From: an uncultured Paraprevotella sp.
GTDB taxonomy: Bacteria > Bacteroidota > Bacteroidia > Bacteroidales > Bacteroidaceae
Length of the DNA: 64,000 nucleotides
Assembly (NCBI GenBank): GCA_910586505.1
Contig: CAJUGV010000011.1
Span: 4,864-68,863, forward strand
Direction: 5' to 3'
The notes beneath the pieces were generated by a model. The model made no database searches. It worked only from the letters and a program-made list of their open reading frames with translations, and had not been told where the DNA came from. The first letter of the stretch is position 1, and every line of letters begins with the position of its first letter. Below are positions 18,878-27,263 of this stretch, in pieces. The position numbers and the translations under genes are program-made.

Positions 18878-19273
18878 ATGACAGATCCAATAGCAGATTA
18901 TCTGACGCGTTTGAGAAACGCCATTCAGGCTAAGCACAGAGTGGTTGAGGTTCCTGCGTCAAATTTGAAGAAAGAAATCACGAAGATTCTTTTTGAAAAG
19001 GGCTATATCTTGAACTACAAGTTTGTAGAGGATGGTCCTCAAGGTACAATCAAAGTGGCACTGAAATACGATTCAGTGAACAAGGTTAACGCGATAAAAA
19101 AGTTAACCCGTGTATCTACACCTGGTATGCGTAAGTATACAGGTTATAAAGATATGCCGAGAGTTATTAACGGATTGGGTATAGCTATCATATCTACATC
19201 TAAAGGAGTAATGACAGATAAAGAGGCTTCTGAACTGAAGATTGGTGGGGAAGTGCTTTGTTATGTATATTAA
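18878..19273 (+). CDS. rpsH: 30S ribosomal protein S8 (uS8)
   Basis: 131 residues. DPIADYLTRLRNAIQAKHR at the start and STSKGVMTDKEASELKIGGE at the end are the two conserved parts; S8 organises the central domain of 16S rRNA. It lies 15 bases before rplF. Confidence 0.99.
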   Translation: MTDPIADYLTRLRNAIQAKHRVVEVPASNLKKEITKILFEKGYILNYKFVEDGPQGTIKVALKYDSVNKVNAIKKLTRVSTPGMRKYTGYKDMPRVINGLGIAIISTSKGVMTDKEASELKIGGEVLCYVY

Positions 19274-19276
19274 TTT

Positions 19277-19281
19277 GGAGG
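19277..19281 (+). promoter_or_regulatory. Shine-Dalgarno sequence of rplF
   Basis: GGAGG, 7 bases before the rplF ATG. Such sites are rare in Bacteroidota, where the anti-Shine-Dalgarno end of 16S rRNA is generally masked; almost all neighbouring genes here lack one. Confidence 0.6.
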
Positions 19282-19288
19282 ATATAAA

Positions 19289-19861
19289 ATGTCTAGAATA
19301 GGAAAATTACCAGTTAGCATTCCTGCGAGCGTTACTGTTACTGTAAGTGCTGAGAATGTGGTTTCTGTAAAGGGACCAAAAGGTGAGATGAGTCAGGCAG
19401 TACATCCTTCGATTAATGTTGAGGTTGTTGATTCTGAGATTATTTTTACCATTAACGAACAGAATGACTCTGTAGAGACAAAGCAGAAGCAGGCTTTCCA
19501 TGGTTTGTATCGCTCTTTGGTTCATAATATGGTAGTAGGAGTTTCTGAAGGTTATGTAAAGAAGTTAGAACTTGTGGGTGTAGGTTTCCGTGCAACGAAT
19601 CAAGGTAATTTGATCGAATTTGCTTTAGGATATACGCACAATATATTTCTTCAGTTGCCGAATGAGGTAAAGGTGGAAACGAAATCAGAGAGAAATCAAA
19701 ATCCTCTTATTATATTGGAGTCTTGTGATAAGCAATTGTTGGGACAAGTTTGCGCAAAAATTCGTTCTTTCCGTATGCCTGAACCATATAAAGGAAAAGG
19801 TGTTTTGTTCGTTGGTGAGCAGATTCGTAGAAAATCTGGTAAGTCAGCTGGTGCTAAGTAA
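19289..19861 (+). CDS. rplF: 50S ribosomal protein L6 (uL6)
   Basis: 190 residues, two related alpha/beta domains, near the sarcin-ricin loop. MSRIGKLPVSIPASV and PEPYKGKGVLF are typical. Unusually for this operon, the ATG is preceded by GGAGG at a proper spacing of 7 bases. Confidence 0.98.
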   Translation: MSRIGKLPVSIPASVTVTVSAENVVSVKGPKGEMSQAVHPSINVEVVDSEIIFTINEQNDSVETKQKQAFHGLYRSLVHNMVVGVSEGYVKKLELVGVGFRATNQGNLIEFALGYTHNIFLQLPNEVKVETKSERNQNPLIILESCDKQLLGQVCAKIRSFRMPEPYKGKGVLFVGEQIRRKSGKSAGAK

Positions 19862-19879
19862 TTTTAAAACAATAAGATT

Positions 19880-20221
19880 ATGATAACGAAATTAGAAAGA
19901 CGAATCAAAATCAAGTATAGAGTTCGCAATAAGATTTCTGGTACTACTGAACGTCCGCGTATGACGGTGTTTAGAAGCAATAAGCAGATCTATGTTCAGA
20001 TAATTAATGATGTTACAGGAACTACTTTGGTAGCGGCCTCTTCTTTGGGAATGGAAGTTATGCCGAAAAAAGAGCAAGCTGCAAAGGTTGGAGCTATGAT
20101 TGCTAAAAAGGCTCTTGAAGCTGGAATCGAGACAGTAGTTTTTGATCGTAACGGTTACTTGTATCACGGTAGAGTGAAAGAAGTTGCAGACGCTGCACGT
20201 AACGGAGGACTTAAATTTTAA
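19880..20221 (+). CDS. rplR: 50S ribosomal protein L18 (uL18)
   Basis: 113 residues binding 5S rRNA together with L5. ERPRMTVFRSNKQIYVQII and FDRNGYLYHGRVKEVADAAR are the conserved segments. It lies 18 bases after rplF and 6 before rpsE. Confidence 0.98.
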   Translation: MITKLERRIKIKYRVRNKISGTTERPRMTVFRSNKQIYVQIINDVTGTTLVAASSLGMEVMPKKEQAAKVGAMIAKKALEAGIETVVFDRNGYLYHGRVKEVADAARNGGLKF

Positions 20222-20227
20222 ATTATT

Positions 20228-20740
20228 ATGGCAATTAATAGAGTAAAGATAAGCAGTGATATCGAATTAAAGGATAGATTGGTTGCTATCAATCGTGTTA
20301 CTAAGGTAACGAAGGGTGGTAGAACGTTTACTTTCGCTGCCATTGTTGTCGTTGGTAATGGAAATGGTATCATTGGTTGGGGACTTGGAAAGGCTGGAGA
20401 AGTGACAGCTGCGATTGCCAAGGGGGTTGAAGCCGCCAAAAAGAATTTAGTGAAAGTTCCTGTTTTGAATGGTACAGTACCTCATGAGCAGGAAGCGAAG
20501 TTTGGGGGAGCGGAAGTTTTCATCAAGCCAGCTTCAACAGGTACAGGTGTAGTAGCAGGCGGTGCAATGCGTGCTGTGTGTGAGAGTGTTGGTATAACGG
20601 ACTGCCTTGCTAAATCAAAAGGGTCGTCTAATCCTCATAATTTGGTGAAGGCTACAATTCTAGCATTGGCTGAGATGCGGGATGCCAAGATGATCGCCCA
20701 GAATAGAGGTGTTAATTTGGATAAAGTATTTAGAGGATAA
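20228..20740 (+). CDS. rpsE: 30S ribosomal protein S5 (uS5)
   Basis: 170 residues; double-stranded-RNA-binding-like N-domain (GRTFTFAAIVVVGNGNGIIG) and C-domain (KPASTGTGVVAGGAMRAV). S5 helps maintain decoding accuracy. The stop TAA forms part of the Shine-Dalgarno of rpmD. Confidence 0.99.
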   Translation: MAINRVKISSDIELKDRLVAINRVTKVTKGGRTFTFAAIVVVGNGNGIIGWGLGKAGEVTAAIAKGVEAAKKNLVKVPVLNGTVPHEQEAKFGGAEVFIKPASTGTGVVAGGAMRAVCESVGITDCLAKSKGSSNPHNLVKATILALAEMRDAKMIAQNRGVNLDKVFRG

Positions 20741-20745
20741 GGAGG
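20739..20745 (+). promoter_or_regulatory. Shine-Dalgarno sequence of rpmD
   Basis: AAGGAGG, starting on the last two bases of the rpsE stop codon and 6 bases before the rpmD ATG. It is the strongest such site in the ribosomal operon. Confidence 0.65.
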
Positions 20746-20751
20746 TTTATT

Positions 20752-20928
20752 ATGGCAACTATAAAGATTAAGCAGATTAAGAGCAGAATAGGTGCTCCTA
20801 AGGACCAAAAGAGAACTCTTGATACATTAGGATTGAGAAAGCTTAACCATGTAGTCGAGGTGGAGGATACTCCTTCAACTCGAGGGATGGTTAAGAAATT
20901 GCACCATTTGGTAATCGTTATTGATTAG
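20752..20928 (+). CDS. rpmD: 50S ribosomal protein L30 (uL30)
   Basis: 58 residues: MATIKIKQIKSRIGAPKDQK, then RTLDTLGLRKLNHVVEVEDT and a C-terminus ending LHHLVIVID. This is the usual size and the usual place between rpsE and rplO. L30 is not present in every bacterium. The gene is short but unambiguous and has a perfect Shine-Dalgarno. Confidence 0.97.
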   Translation: MATIKIKQIKSRIGAPKDQKRTLDTLGLRKLNHVVEVEDTPSTRGMVKKLHHLVIVID

Positions 20929-20953
20929 TTATTTATTTTAAAACTAAAGCGAA

Positions 20954-21400
20954 ATGAAATTAAATACTTTAAAGCCAGCCAGTGGATCTGTCAAGACCTG
21001 TAAAAGAGTAGGTCGTGGAGCTGGATCCGGTTTAGGTGGTACGTCTACTCGCGGACACAAAGGTGCGAAAGCGAGATCTGGTTATAAGAGAAAGATTGGT
21101 TTCGAAGGTGGTCAGATGCCTTTGCAGCGACGTTTGCCGAAGTTTGGTTTCAAGAATATAAATAGAGTAGAGTATAAGGCTGTAAACCTTGATGCAATTC
21201 AGGACTTAGCTACAGCTAAGAATTTGGATAAGATTACTTTGATAGATATTATTGAAGCCGGTTTAGCATCACGTAAACAATTAGTCAAGATTCTGGGTAA
21301 TGGCCAGTTGACAACTAAAGTGGATGTTGAAGCAAATGCATTCTCAAAGAGTGCCGAAGCTGCAATAATTGCAGCTGGTGGTAACGCTACAAAACTTTGA
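20954..21400 (+). CDS. rplO: 50S ribosomal protein L15 (uL15)
   Basis: 148 residues; the Gly/Arg-rich N-terminus (GRGAGSGLGGTSTRGHKGAKA) threads through 23S rRNA and the C-domain is globular. secY starts 4 bases after its stop. Confidence 0.98.
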   Translation: MKLNTLKPASGSVKTCKRVGRGAGSGLGGTSTRGHKGAKARSGYKRKIGFEGGQMPLQRRLPKFGFKNINRVEYKAVNLDAIQDLATAKNLDKITLIDIIEAGLASRKQLVKILGNGQLTTKVDVEANAFSKSAEAAIIAAGGNATKL

Positions 21401-21404
21401 TTCA

Positions 21405-22748
21405 ATGAAGAAGTTAATAGAAACCTTTAAGAACATATGGATGATTGAGGATCTTAAGCAAAGGATCCTCATCACCATTCTGTTTATTGCAATCTATCGT
21501 TTAGGTTCATTTGTGGTACTTCCAGGAATTGATCCTTCACAATTGACAGCTTTGCGTACACAGACAGAGGCGGGGTTAATGTCTTTGTTGAATATGTTCT
21601 CTGGAGGTGCATTTTCAAACGCGTCAATATTCGCATTAGGAATTATGCCTTATATTTCTGCATCAATTGTGGTGCAATTATTTGGTATAGCTGTTCCTTC
21701 ATTTCAGAAGATGCAGCGTGAAGGCGAGAGTGGACGTCGTATGATGAACCAGATTACGCGTATTTTAACTATCATTATTCTGATGGTGCAAGCGCCTGCT
21801 TATCTGATGAATTTGAAAATGCAGTCAGCTGGTGCATTGAATCCTGCGATTACTTGGACTACGTTTATGATAACTTCAACAATTATTCTTGCGGCTGGTA
21901 GTATGTTTATCCTTTGGTTGGGAGAGCGTATTACAGATAAAGGAATTGGTAATGGCGTATCATTAATCATTATGATTGGTATAATTGCGCGTTTGCCGGA
22001 GGCCTTCGGACAAGAATTTGTTGCGCGTTTGAATAATTTGAGTGGTGGTGGTCTCTTGATGTTTATTATAGAGATTATGATTCTCTTAATGGTAGTTTGC
22101 GCTGCGATTCTGTTAGTGCAGGGCACACGAAGAATTCCAGTTCAATATGCTAAGCGTGTCGTTGGAGGGCAGCAATTTGGGGGAGCACGTCAATATATTC
22201 CCTTAAAGCTTTTTGCAGCTAATGTGATGCCTATTATTTTTGCTCAGGCTTTGATGTTTATTCCAATTACCTTAATTGGTTTTACTTCAGTAGATCAGGC
22301 AACGCCGTTTATGCAAATGATGGTGGACCATACAAGTGTGTTATATAATGTGATTTTTGCTTTGTTAATTATTGCTTTTACGTATTTTTATACAGCAATC
22401 ACATTGAATCCTACTCAAATGGCAGAGGACATGAAGCGTAATAATGGTTTTATACCAGGAGTAAGACCCGGAAAGGATACTGCTGAGTATATAGATCAAA
22501 TTATGTCAAGAATTACTTTGCCAGGTTCTTTAGCGTTAGCATTTATTGCCTGCTTGCCAGCGTTTGCAGGCCTTTTGAATGTCAAGGCTGAGTTTGCACA
22601 GTTTTTTGGAGGTACCTCACTACTTATTTTAGTCGGTGTTGTATTAGATACCCTACAGCAGATAGAGAGCCATTTGTTGATGAGACACTATGATGGATTA
22701 CTGAGTTCTGGTAGAATTCACGGACGTTCTGGTGTATCAGCTTATTAA
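21405..22748 (+). CDS. secY: Preprotein translocase subunit SecY
   Basis: 447-residue channel of the Sec translocon in the inner membrane, with ten hydrophobic segments from about residue 18 to 420. The frame is open from 21369 inside rplO, but the ATG at 21405 (MKKLIETFKNIWMIEDLKQR) gives the normal amphipathic N-terminus and lies directly after the rplO stop. The cytoplasmic loop with GTRRIPVQYAKRVVGGQQ, used by SecA and the ribosome, is present. Secretion of the many signal-peptide proteins in this window depends on it. Confidence 0.99.
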   Translation: MKKLIETFKNIWMIEDLKQRILITILFIAIYRLGSFVVLPGIDPSQLTALRTQTEAGLMSLLNMFSGGAFSNASIFALGIMPYISASIVVQLFGIAVPSFQKMQREGESGRRMMNQITRILTIIILMVQAPAYLMNLKMQSAGALNPAITWTTFMITSTIILAAGSMFILWLGERITDKGIGNGVSLIIMIGIIARLPEAFGQEFVARLNNLSGGGLLMFIIEIMILLMVVCAAILLVQGTRRIPVQYAKRVVGGQQFGGARQYIPLKLFAANVMPIIFAQALMFIPITLIGFTSVDQATPFMQMMVDHTSVLYNVIFALLIIAFTYFYTAITLNPTQMAEDMKRNNGFIPGVRPGKDTAEYIDQIMSRITLPGSLALAFIACLPAFAGLLNVKAEFAQFFGGTSLLILVGVVLDTLQQIESHLLMRHYDGLLSSGRIHGRSGVSAY

Positions 22749-22760
22749 GTTTTATCTGAT

Positions 22761-23555
22761 ATGATATTTCTTAAAACGGAGGATGAAATTGAGTTGATGC
22801 GGTCTGCAAACCTATTGGTGGCAGACACATTGACGGAGATTGCAAAGAATATTCAGCCTGGTGTAACAACGAAGCGACTTGATGAAATTGCAGAAGAGTA
22901 TATCAGAGATAATGGGGCAGTACCTACTTTTAAAGGTTTTCCGAATCCATATGGTGGGCCTTTCCCTTCTTCAATCTGTACGTCTGTAAATGATGAAGTA
23001 GTGCATGGAATACCAAATGAGCGGCCACTTGAGGACGGAGATATAGTTTCAGTAGATTGTGGAGCGCTTTTAGATGGTTATAATGGAGATTCATGTTATA
23101 CGTTTTGTGTAGGAGATGTCTCAAGTGATATTAAGCATTTGCTGAAAGTAACGAAGGAGGCTTTATATTTAGGTATTGAAGCTGCATTTGTGGGAAAGCG
23201 GATAGGAGATATCGGTTATGCGGTACAAAGTCATTGTGAGTCTAATGGATATGGAGTTGTAAGGGAATTTGTAGGGCATGGAATTGGCAGAGAAATGCAC
23301 GAGGATCCTGCGGTACCCAATTATGGACGAAGAGGGAATGGTACATTAATCAAAAATGGTTTATGTATAGCAATAGAGCCTATGATAACATTAGGTGCTC
23401 CTCTTATCGGAATGATGCCTGATCGTTGGACTATAAAGACAACGGATGGTAAATGTGCGGCACATTTTGAACATACGATAGCAATCCATCATGGAAAGGC
23501 GGATATCTTATCTTCGTTTGAAGGAATAGAGAAAATAGAAGGAAAATTATATTAA
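22761..23555 (+). CDS. map: Methionine aminopeptidase, type I
   Basis: 264 residues; removes the initiator methionine from new proteins. The five metal ligands are visible with normal spacing: D99 (VDCG), D110 (GYNGD), H173 (GHGIG), E206 (AIEPM) and E237 (FEHT). No N-terminal zinc-finger extension. It lies 12 bases after secY and 2 bases before infA, a position usual in Bacteroidota and many other bacteria. Confidence 0.98.
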   Translation: MIFLKTEDEIELMRSANLLVADTLTEIAKNIQPGVTTKRLDEIAEEYIRDNGAVPTFKGFPNPYGGPFPSSICTSVNDEVVHGIPNERPLEDGDIVSVDCGALLDGYNGDSCYTFCVGDVSSDIKHLLKVTKEALYLGIEAAFVGKRIGDIGYAVQSHCESNGYGVVREFVGHGIGREMHEDPAVPNYGRRGNGTLIKNGLCIAIEPMITLGAPLIGMMPDRWTIKTTDGKCAAHFEHTIAIHHGKADILSSFEGIEKIEGKLY

Positions 23556-23557
23556 GT

Positions 23558-23776
23558 ATGGCAAAACAATCAGCAATTGAGCAAGACGGTGTGATTATAG
23601 AAGCTCTTTCTAATGCAATGTTTAGAGTAGAGTTGGAAAATGGTCATGAGATAACTGCTCATATCTCCGGAAAGATGAGAATGCATTATATTAAGATTCT
23701 GCCAGGAGATAAAGTTCGGGTTGAGATGAGTCCTTATGATTTGACAAAAGGTCGCATTGTATTTAGATATAAATAA
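23558..23776 (+). CDS. infA: Translation initiation factor IF-1
   Basis: 72-residue OB-fold protein that occupies the A site during initiation. The sequence (VELENGHEITAHISGKMRMH and YDLTKGRIVFRYK) is canonical and the length normal. It is the first of the alpha-operon-like genes, right after map. Confidence 0.99.
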   Translation: MAKQSAIEQDGVIIEALSNAMFRVELENGHEITAHISGKMRMHYIKILPGDKVRVEMSPYDLTKGRIVFRYK

Positions 23777-23786
23777 AAATAAGAAT

Positions 23787-23903
23787 ATGAAAACAAGAGC
23801 ATCTTTAAAAAAACGTACTCCCGAGTGCAAAATAGTGCGTCGTAAGGGACGTTTGTATGTTATTAACAAAAAGAACCCTAAGTTTAAAATGCGTCAGGGT
23901 TAA
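23787..23903 (+). CDS. rpmJ: 50S ribosomal protein L36, zinc-free form (bL36)
   Basis: 38 residues starting MKTRASLKKRTPECKIVRRK and ending FKMRQG. The zinc-binding form of L36 has three Cys and one His; here only C14 remains, so this is the zinc-independent type. It lies 10 bases after infA and is the smallest ribosomal gene in the window. Confidence 0.96.
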   Translation: MKTRASLKKRTPECKIVRRKGRLYVINKKNPKFKMRQG

Positions 23904-23935
23904 TGTTTTATTGGATTAAGAAATAAAATAAGTAT

Positions 23936-24316
23936 ATGGCAATAAGAATTGTTGGTGTAGATTTGCCTCAGAATAAAAGAGGTGAAATTGCTTTGACTTA
24001 TATTTATGGTATAGGTCGTAGTAGTTCTGCAAAAATCCTTGCGAAGGCCGGAGTTGATAAGGACATTAAAGTTAAGGATTGGACTGATGAGCAGGCTGGT
24101 AATATTCGTGCCGTGATAGGTGCAGAATATAAAGTAGAAGGAGATCTTCGTTCAGAGATTCAGTTGAATATTAAACGACTGATGGATATCGGTTGCTATC
24201 GTGGTGTTCGTCATCGTATTGGCCTTCCTGTTCGTGGACAGAGTACCAAGAATAATGCTCGTACGCGTAAGGGTAAAAAGAAGACAGTTGCAAATAAGAA
24301 AAAAGCTACTAAATAA
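23936..24316 (+). CDS. rpsM: 30S ribosomal protein S13 (uS13)
   Basis: 126 residues. RGVRHRIGLPVRGQSTKNNARTRKG-type C-terminus, then a short Lys-rich tail (KKTVANKKKATK). S13 forms bridges to the 50S and contacts P-site tRNA. It lies 32 bases after rpmJ. Confidence 0.98.
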   Translation: MAIRIVGVDLPQNKRGEIALTYIYGIGRSSSAKILAKAGVDKDIKVKDWTDEQAGNIRAVIGAEYKVEGDLRSEIQLNIKRLMDIGCYRGVRHRIGLPVRGQSTKNNARTRKGKKKTVANKKKATK

Positions 24317-24325
24317 TAATTAGAT

Positions 24326-24715
24326 ATGGCAAAAAAAACAGTCGCAGCTAAGAAAAGAAATGTGAAAGTTGATGCTATGGGACAGTTGCATGTACATAGT
24401 TCTTTCAATAATATCATTGTGTCTTTAGCAAATAGCGAGGGTCAGGTGATTTCTTGGTCCTCTGCGGGTAAGATGGGTTTCCGCGGTTCAAAGAAGAACA
24501 CTCCCTATGCAGCTCAGATGGCAGCTCAGGATTGTGCGAAAGTTGCATTCGATCTTGGTTTGAGAAAGGTGAAGGCTTATGTTAAAGGTCCGGGTAATGG
24601 TCGTGAGTCTGCTATCCGTACAGTGCATGGTGCTGGTATTGAAGTAACAGAGATTGTTGATGTTACTCCATTGCCACACAACGGTTGTCGTCCTCCTAAG
24701 AGAAGAAGAGTTTAA
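24326..24715 (+). CDS. rpsK: 30S ribosomal protein S11 (uS11)
   Basis: 129 residues on the 30S platform. HVHSSFNNIIVSLANSEGQ and VTPLPHNGCRPPKRRRV are the conserved ends; the N-terminus is basic (MAKKTVAAKKRNVK). It is 9 bases after rpsM. Confidence 0.98.
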   Translation: MAKKTVAAKKRNVKVDAMGQLHVHSSFNNIIVSLANSEGQVISWSSAGKMGFRGSKKNTPYAAQMAAQDCAKVAFDLGLRKVKAYVKGPGNGRESAIRTVHGAGIEVTEIVDVTPLPHNGCRPPKRRRV

Positions 24716-24832
24716 TAAGAGGTAACCTATAATAAAAGCAGGTGTTCGATAAGTTTAGGGCTTCATTTCCTTTCTGTAGTCGCGGCTGCAATGAGTCGGA
24801 TTTCCTGCATGAACTTTTAAATTAGAAATAAA
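24716..24832 (+). promoter_or_regulatory. Leader between rpsK and rpsD
   Basis: 117 bases, long for this operon. GCAGG (24738-24742) and CCTGC (24804-24808) could close a ~60-base structure. S4 is the autoregulator of the alpha operon in E. coli, so this is a reasonable place for control, but the pairing is short and no promoter box is clear. Confidence 0.25.
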
Positions 24833-25438
24833 ATGGCTAGATATACTGGACCAAAATCAAGAATTGCTCGTCGTTTCGGTGACCCTATTTTCGGACCGGA
24901 CAAGGTGTTGTCAAAAAGAAACTACCCTCCAGGTCAGCATGGAAATAATAGAAGAAAGAAGACTTCTGAATATGGTATCATGTTGGCTGAGAAGCAGAAG
25001 GCTAAATATACTTACGGAGTCTTGGAAAAACAGTTCCGTAATATGTTTGAGAAGGCCGCTCGTATGAGTGGAATTACCGGTGAGATCCTGTTGCAGAATT
25101 TGGAATGCCGTTTGGATAATGTGGTGTTCCGTTTGGGTATTGCTCCTACTCGTGCTGCTGCTCGTCAGTTGGTAGGCCACAAGCATATTATAGTGGATGG
25201 CAATGTGGTTAATATACCTTCTTATTCGGTTAAGCCCGGTCAGATAATCGGTGTTCGTGAGAAATCAAAGTCTTTGGAGGTTATTGCCAATGCTTTGGCC
25301 GGATTCAATCATAGCAAATATCCTTGGATAGAGTGGGATGAGAATACGAAATCCGGAAAGTTGCTTCACAAACCGGAGCGTGCGGATATTCCCGAAAATA
25401 TTAAGGAGCAGTTGATCGTTGAGTTGTACTCTAAATAA
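24833..25438 (+). CDS. rpsD: 30S ribosomal protein S4 (uS4)
   Basis: 201 residues, a primary binder of 16S rRNA with an S4 RNA-binding domain (LECRLDNVVFRLGIAPTRAA, then ARQLVGHKHIIVDGNVVNIP). MARYTGPKSRIARRFGDPIFG is the Bacteroidota-style start. Residues for the zinc form are absent. Confidence 0.99.
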   Translation: MARYTGPKSRIARRFGDPIFGPDKVLSKRNYPPGQHGNNRRKKTSEYGIMLAEKQKAKYTYGVLEKQFRNMFEKAARMSGITGEILLQNLECRLDNVVFRLGIAPTRAAARQLVGHKHIIVDGNVVNIPSYSVKPGQIIGVREKSKSLEVIANALAGFNHSKYPWIEWDENTKSGKLLHKPERADIPENIKEQLIVELYSK

Positions 25439-25449
25439 TAATTAAGATA

Positions 25450-26442
25450 ATGGCGATATTAGCATTTCAAAAACCTGATAAAGTATTAATGTTGGAAGCG
25501 GACGACAAGTACGGCAAGTTCGAGTTTCGTCCGTTGGAGCCCGGTTTCGGTATTACTGTTGGTAATGCTTTACGCCGTATTCTCCTTTCATCTCTTGAGG
25601 GCTATGCCATCAATACGATGCGTATTGCGGGCGTGGAGCACGAGTTTGCTTCTGTGCCTGGAGTAAAGGAAGATGTAACCAACATTATCTTGAGTCTCAA
25701 GCAAGTGAGATTCAGGAAAATAGTAGAAGAATTCGAGAATGAGAAGTTGAGTATCACTGTGGAGAATACTACTGAATTCAAAGCTGGTGATATTAACAAG
25801 TATCTGACTGGATTTGAAGTGTTAAACCCTGAATTAGTTATTTGCCATTTAGATGCCAAAGCAACGATGCAGATTGAGTTATCCATTAACAAAGGACGGG
25901 GATATGTTCCGGCTGAGGAGAACCGTATTTTCTGTACCGATGTAAATGTGATACCAATCGATTCAATTTACACTCCAATTAGAAATGTAAAGTACGCAGT
26001 TGAGAATTATCGTGTAGAACAGAAGACTGACTACGAGAAACTGGTTCTTGAAATTTCTACTGATGGTTCCATTCACCCGAAAGATGCATTGAAGGAGGCC
26101 GCTAAGATTCTGATTTATCACTTCATGTTGTTCTCTGACGAGAAGATTACGTTGGAAAATAACGAAGGAGAAGGTAATGAAGAGTTTGATGAGGAGGTTC
26201 TGCATATGCGTCAGCTTCTGAAGACCAAATTGGTTGACATGGATCTTTCTGTCCGTGCCTTGAACTGTTTGAAAGCTGCCGATGTTGAGACGTTGGGAGA
26301 TTTGGTTCAGTTTAACAAGACCGATTTATTGAAATTCAGAAACTTCGGTAAGAAATCGCTCACTGAGCTTGATGATTTGCTAGAGAGTCTGAATCTGTCG
26401 TTTGGAACCGATATTTCTAAGTATAAATTAGATAAAGATTAA
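25450..26442 (+). CDS. rpoA: RNA polymerase alpha subunit
   Basis: 330 residues. The N-terminal assembly domain (about 1-230; PGFGITVGNALRRILLSS) joins through an acidic linker (about 235-250; GEGNEEFDEE) to the C-terminal DNA- and activator-binding domain (LDMDLSVR-like helices, then FRNFGKKSLTELDDLL). The unusual -33/-7 promoters of this phylum are read by this core with a Bacteroides-type sigma factor. It lies 11 bases after rpsD. Confidence 0.99.
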   Translation: MAILAFQKPDKVLMLEADDKYGKFEFRPLEPGFGITVGNALRRILLSSLEGYAINTMRIAGVEHEFASVPGVKEDVTNIILSLKQVRFRKIVEEFENEKLSITVENTTEFKAGDINKYLTGFEVLNPELVICHLDAKATMQIELSINKGRGYVPAEENRIFCTDVNVIPIDSIYTPIRNVKYAVENYRVEQKTDYEKLVLEISTDGSIHPKDALKEAAKILIYHFMLFSDEKITLENNEGEGNEEFDEEVLHMRQLLKTKLVDMDLSVRALNCLKAADVETLGDLVQFNKTDLLKFRNFGKKSLTELDDLLESLNLSFGTDISKYKLDKD

Positions 26443-26447
26443 AAACA

Positions 26448-26930
26448 ATGAGACATAATAAAAAATTCAATCACTTGAGTCGTACTGCATCCCACAGACA
26501 GGCGATGTTGGCAAACATGGCCATCTCTCTGATCATGCACAAAAGAATCACTACGACTCTTGCAAAGGCGAAAGCTTTGAAGAAGTACGTTGAGCCGTTG
26601 ATAACGAAATCCAAAGATGATACAACAAACTCACGTCGCGTTGTTTTCAGCTATTTGCAGAATAAATATGCCGTAACAGAGTTGTTTAAGGAAATCTCTG
26701 TGAAGGTAGCCGACCGTCCGGGTGGATATACTCGTATCATTAAGACAGGTTTCCGTCAGGGTGATAATGCACAGATGTGTTTCATCGAGTTGGTAGACTA
26801 TGATGAAAACATGGCTAAGCAGGCAACGAAGAAGACACGTACACGTCGTTCAAAGAAAGCTGTTAAGGCAGAGGATGCTCCTGTAGCAGAAACTCCGGCA
26901 ACAGAAGCTGAAGCGGCAAGTGCAGAATAA
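26448..26930 (+). CDS. rplQ: 50S ribosomal protein L17 (bL17) with C-terminal extension
   Basis: 160 residues; the first ~120 are the normal L17 (MRHNKKFNHLSRTASHRQAM). A low-complexity tail follows: a basic stretch (KKTRTRRSKKAVKAE) and then an Ala/Glu/Pro-rich acidic end. Such tails are common in Bacteroidota L17 and have no known function. It is the last gene of the superoperon and is followed by a terminator. Confidence 0.98.
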   Translation: MRHNKKFNHLSRTASHRQAMLANMAISLIMHKRITTTLAKAKALKKYVEPLITKSKDDTTNSRRVVFSYLQNKYAVTELFKEISVKVADRPGGYTRIIKTGFRQGDNAQMCFIELVDYDENMAKQATKKTRTRRSKKAVKAEDAPVAETPATEAEAASAE

Positions 26931-26954
26931 TAATCATTCATTTTGCTATATATA

Positions 26955-26984
26955 TAAGCCGTCCCGGAAGGGGCGGCTTATTTT
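26955..26984 (+). terminator. Terminator of the ribosomal superoperon
   Basis: TAAGCCGTCCC (26955-26965) pairs with GGGGCGGCTTA (26970-26980) through one G-U, closed by a GGAA tetraloop, then TTTT. Confidence 0.9.
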
Positions 26985-27229
26985 ATGAAGATGTTTTATA
27001 TACTTATATTCATGCAGTTCCGTCTGTCGTGATGAGAGGGAATATAAGTTAAGGATTTATCGGTTGTTTTAGCTTGTATCCAATCCAAGCGTGAGTTTCC
27101 TTTATGTAGATTGGAGACCGTAATGGATGAGGGGCGGTAACGTCCGTGGCCGGGCATGGTTCGTCTATATCATTTATCTTCCATAACTGTTTTTTCTATT
27201 TATAGTCTTTCCGGTTGCAGCTTAAGCCC

Positions 27230-27237
27230 TATCTTTG
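27230..27237 (+). promoter_or_regulatory. -7 box of cobQ
   Basis: TATCTTTG, an exact TAnnTTTG match 26 bases before the ATG at 27264. No good -33 TTTG is seen at 19-20 bp. The box lies inside the upstream extension of the open frame, which argues against the longer start. Confidence 0.5.
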
Positions 27238-27263
27238 CATGTATAAATCAAATATATGCAGTG

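Larger units (their letters stand above)
26931..27263. other. Intergenic region rplQ to cobQ
   Basis: 333 bases. It holds the superoperon terminator, a CCAATC/GATTGG dyad (27080-27085 and 27109-27114) and the likely cobQ promoter. I looked for a cobalamin riboswitch here and do not see its B12 box or core. Confidence 0.6.

Noticed and set aside
26985..27263. Cobalamin riboswitch before cobQ
   Set aside because: Only a CCAATC/GATTGG dyad is present; the B12 box and conserved core are not seen.
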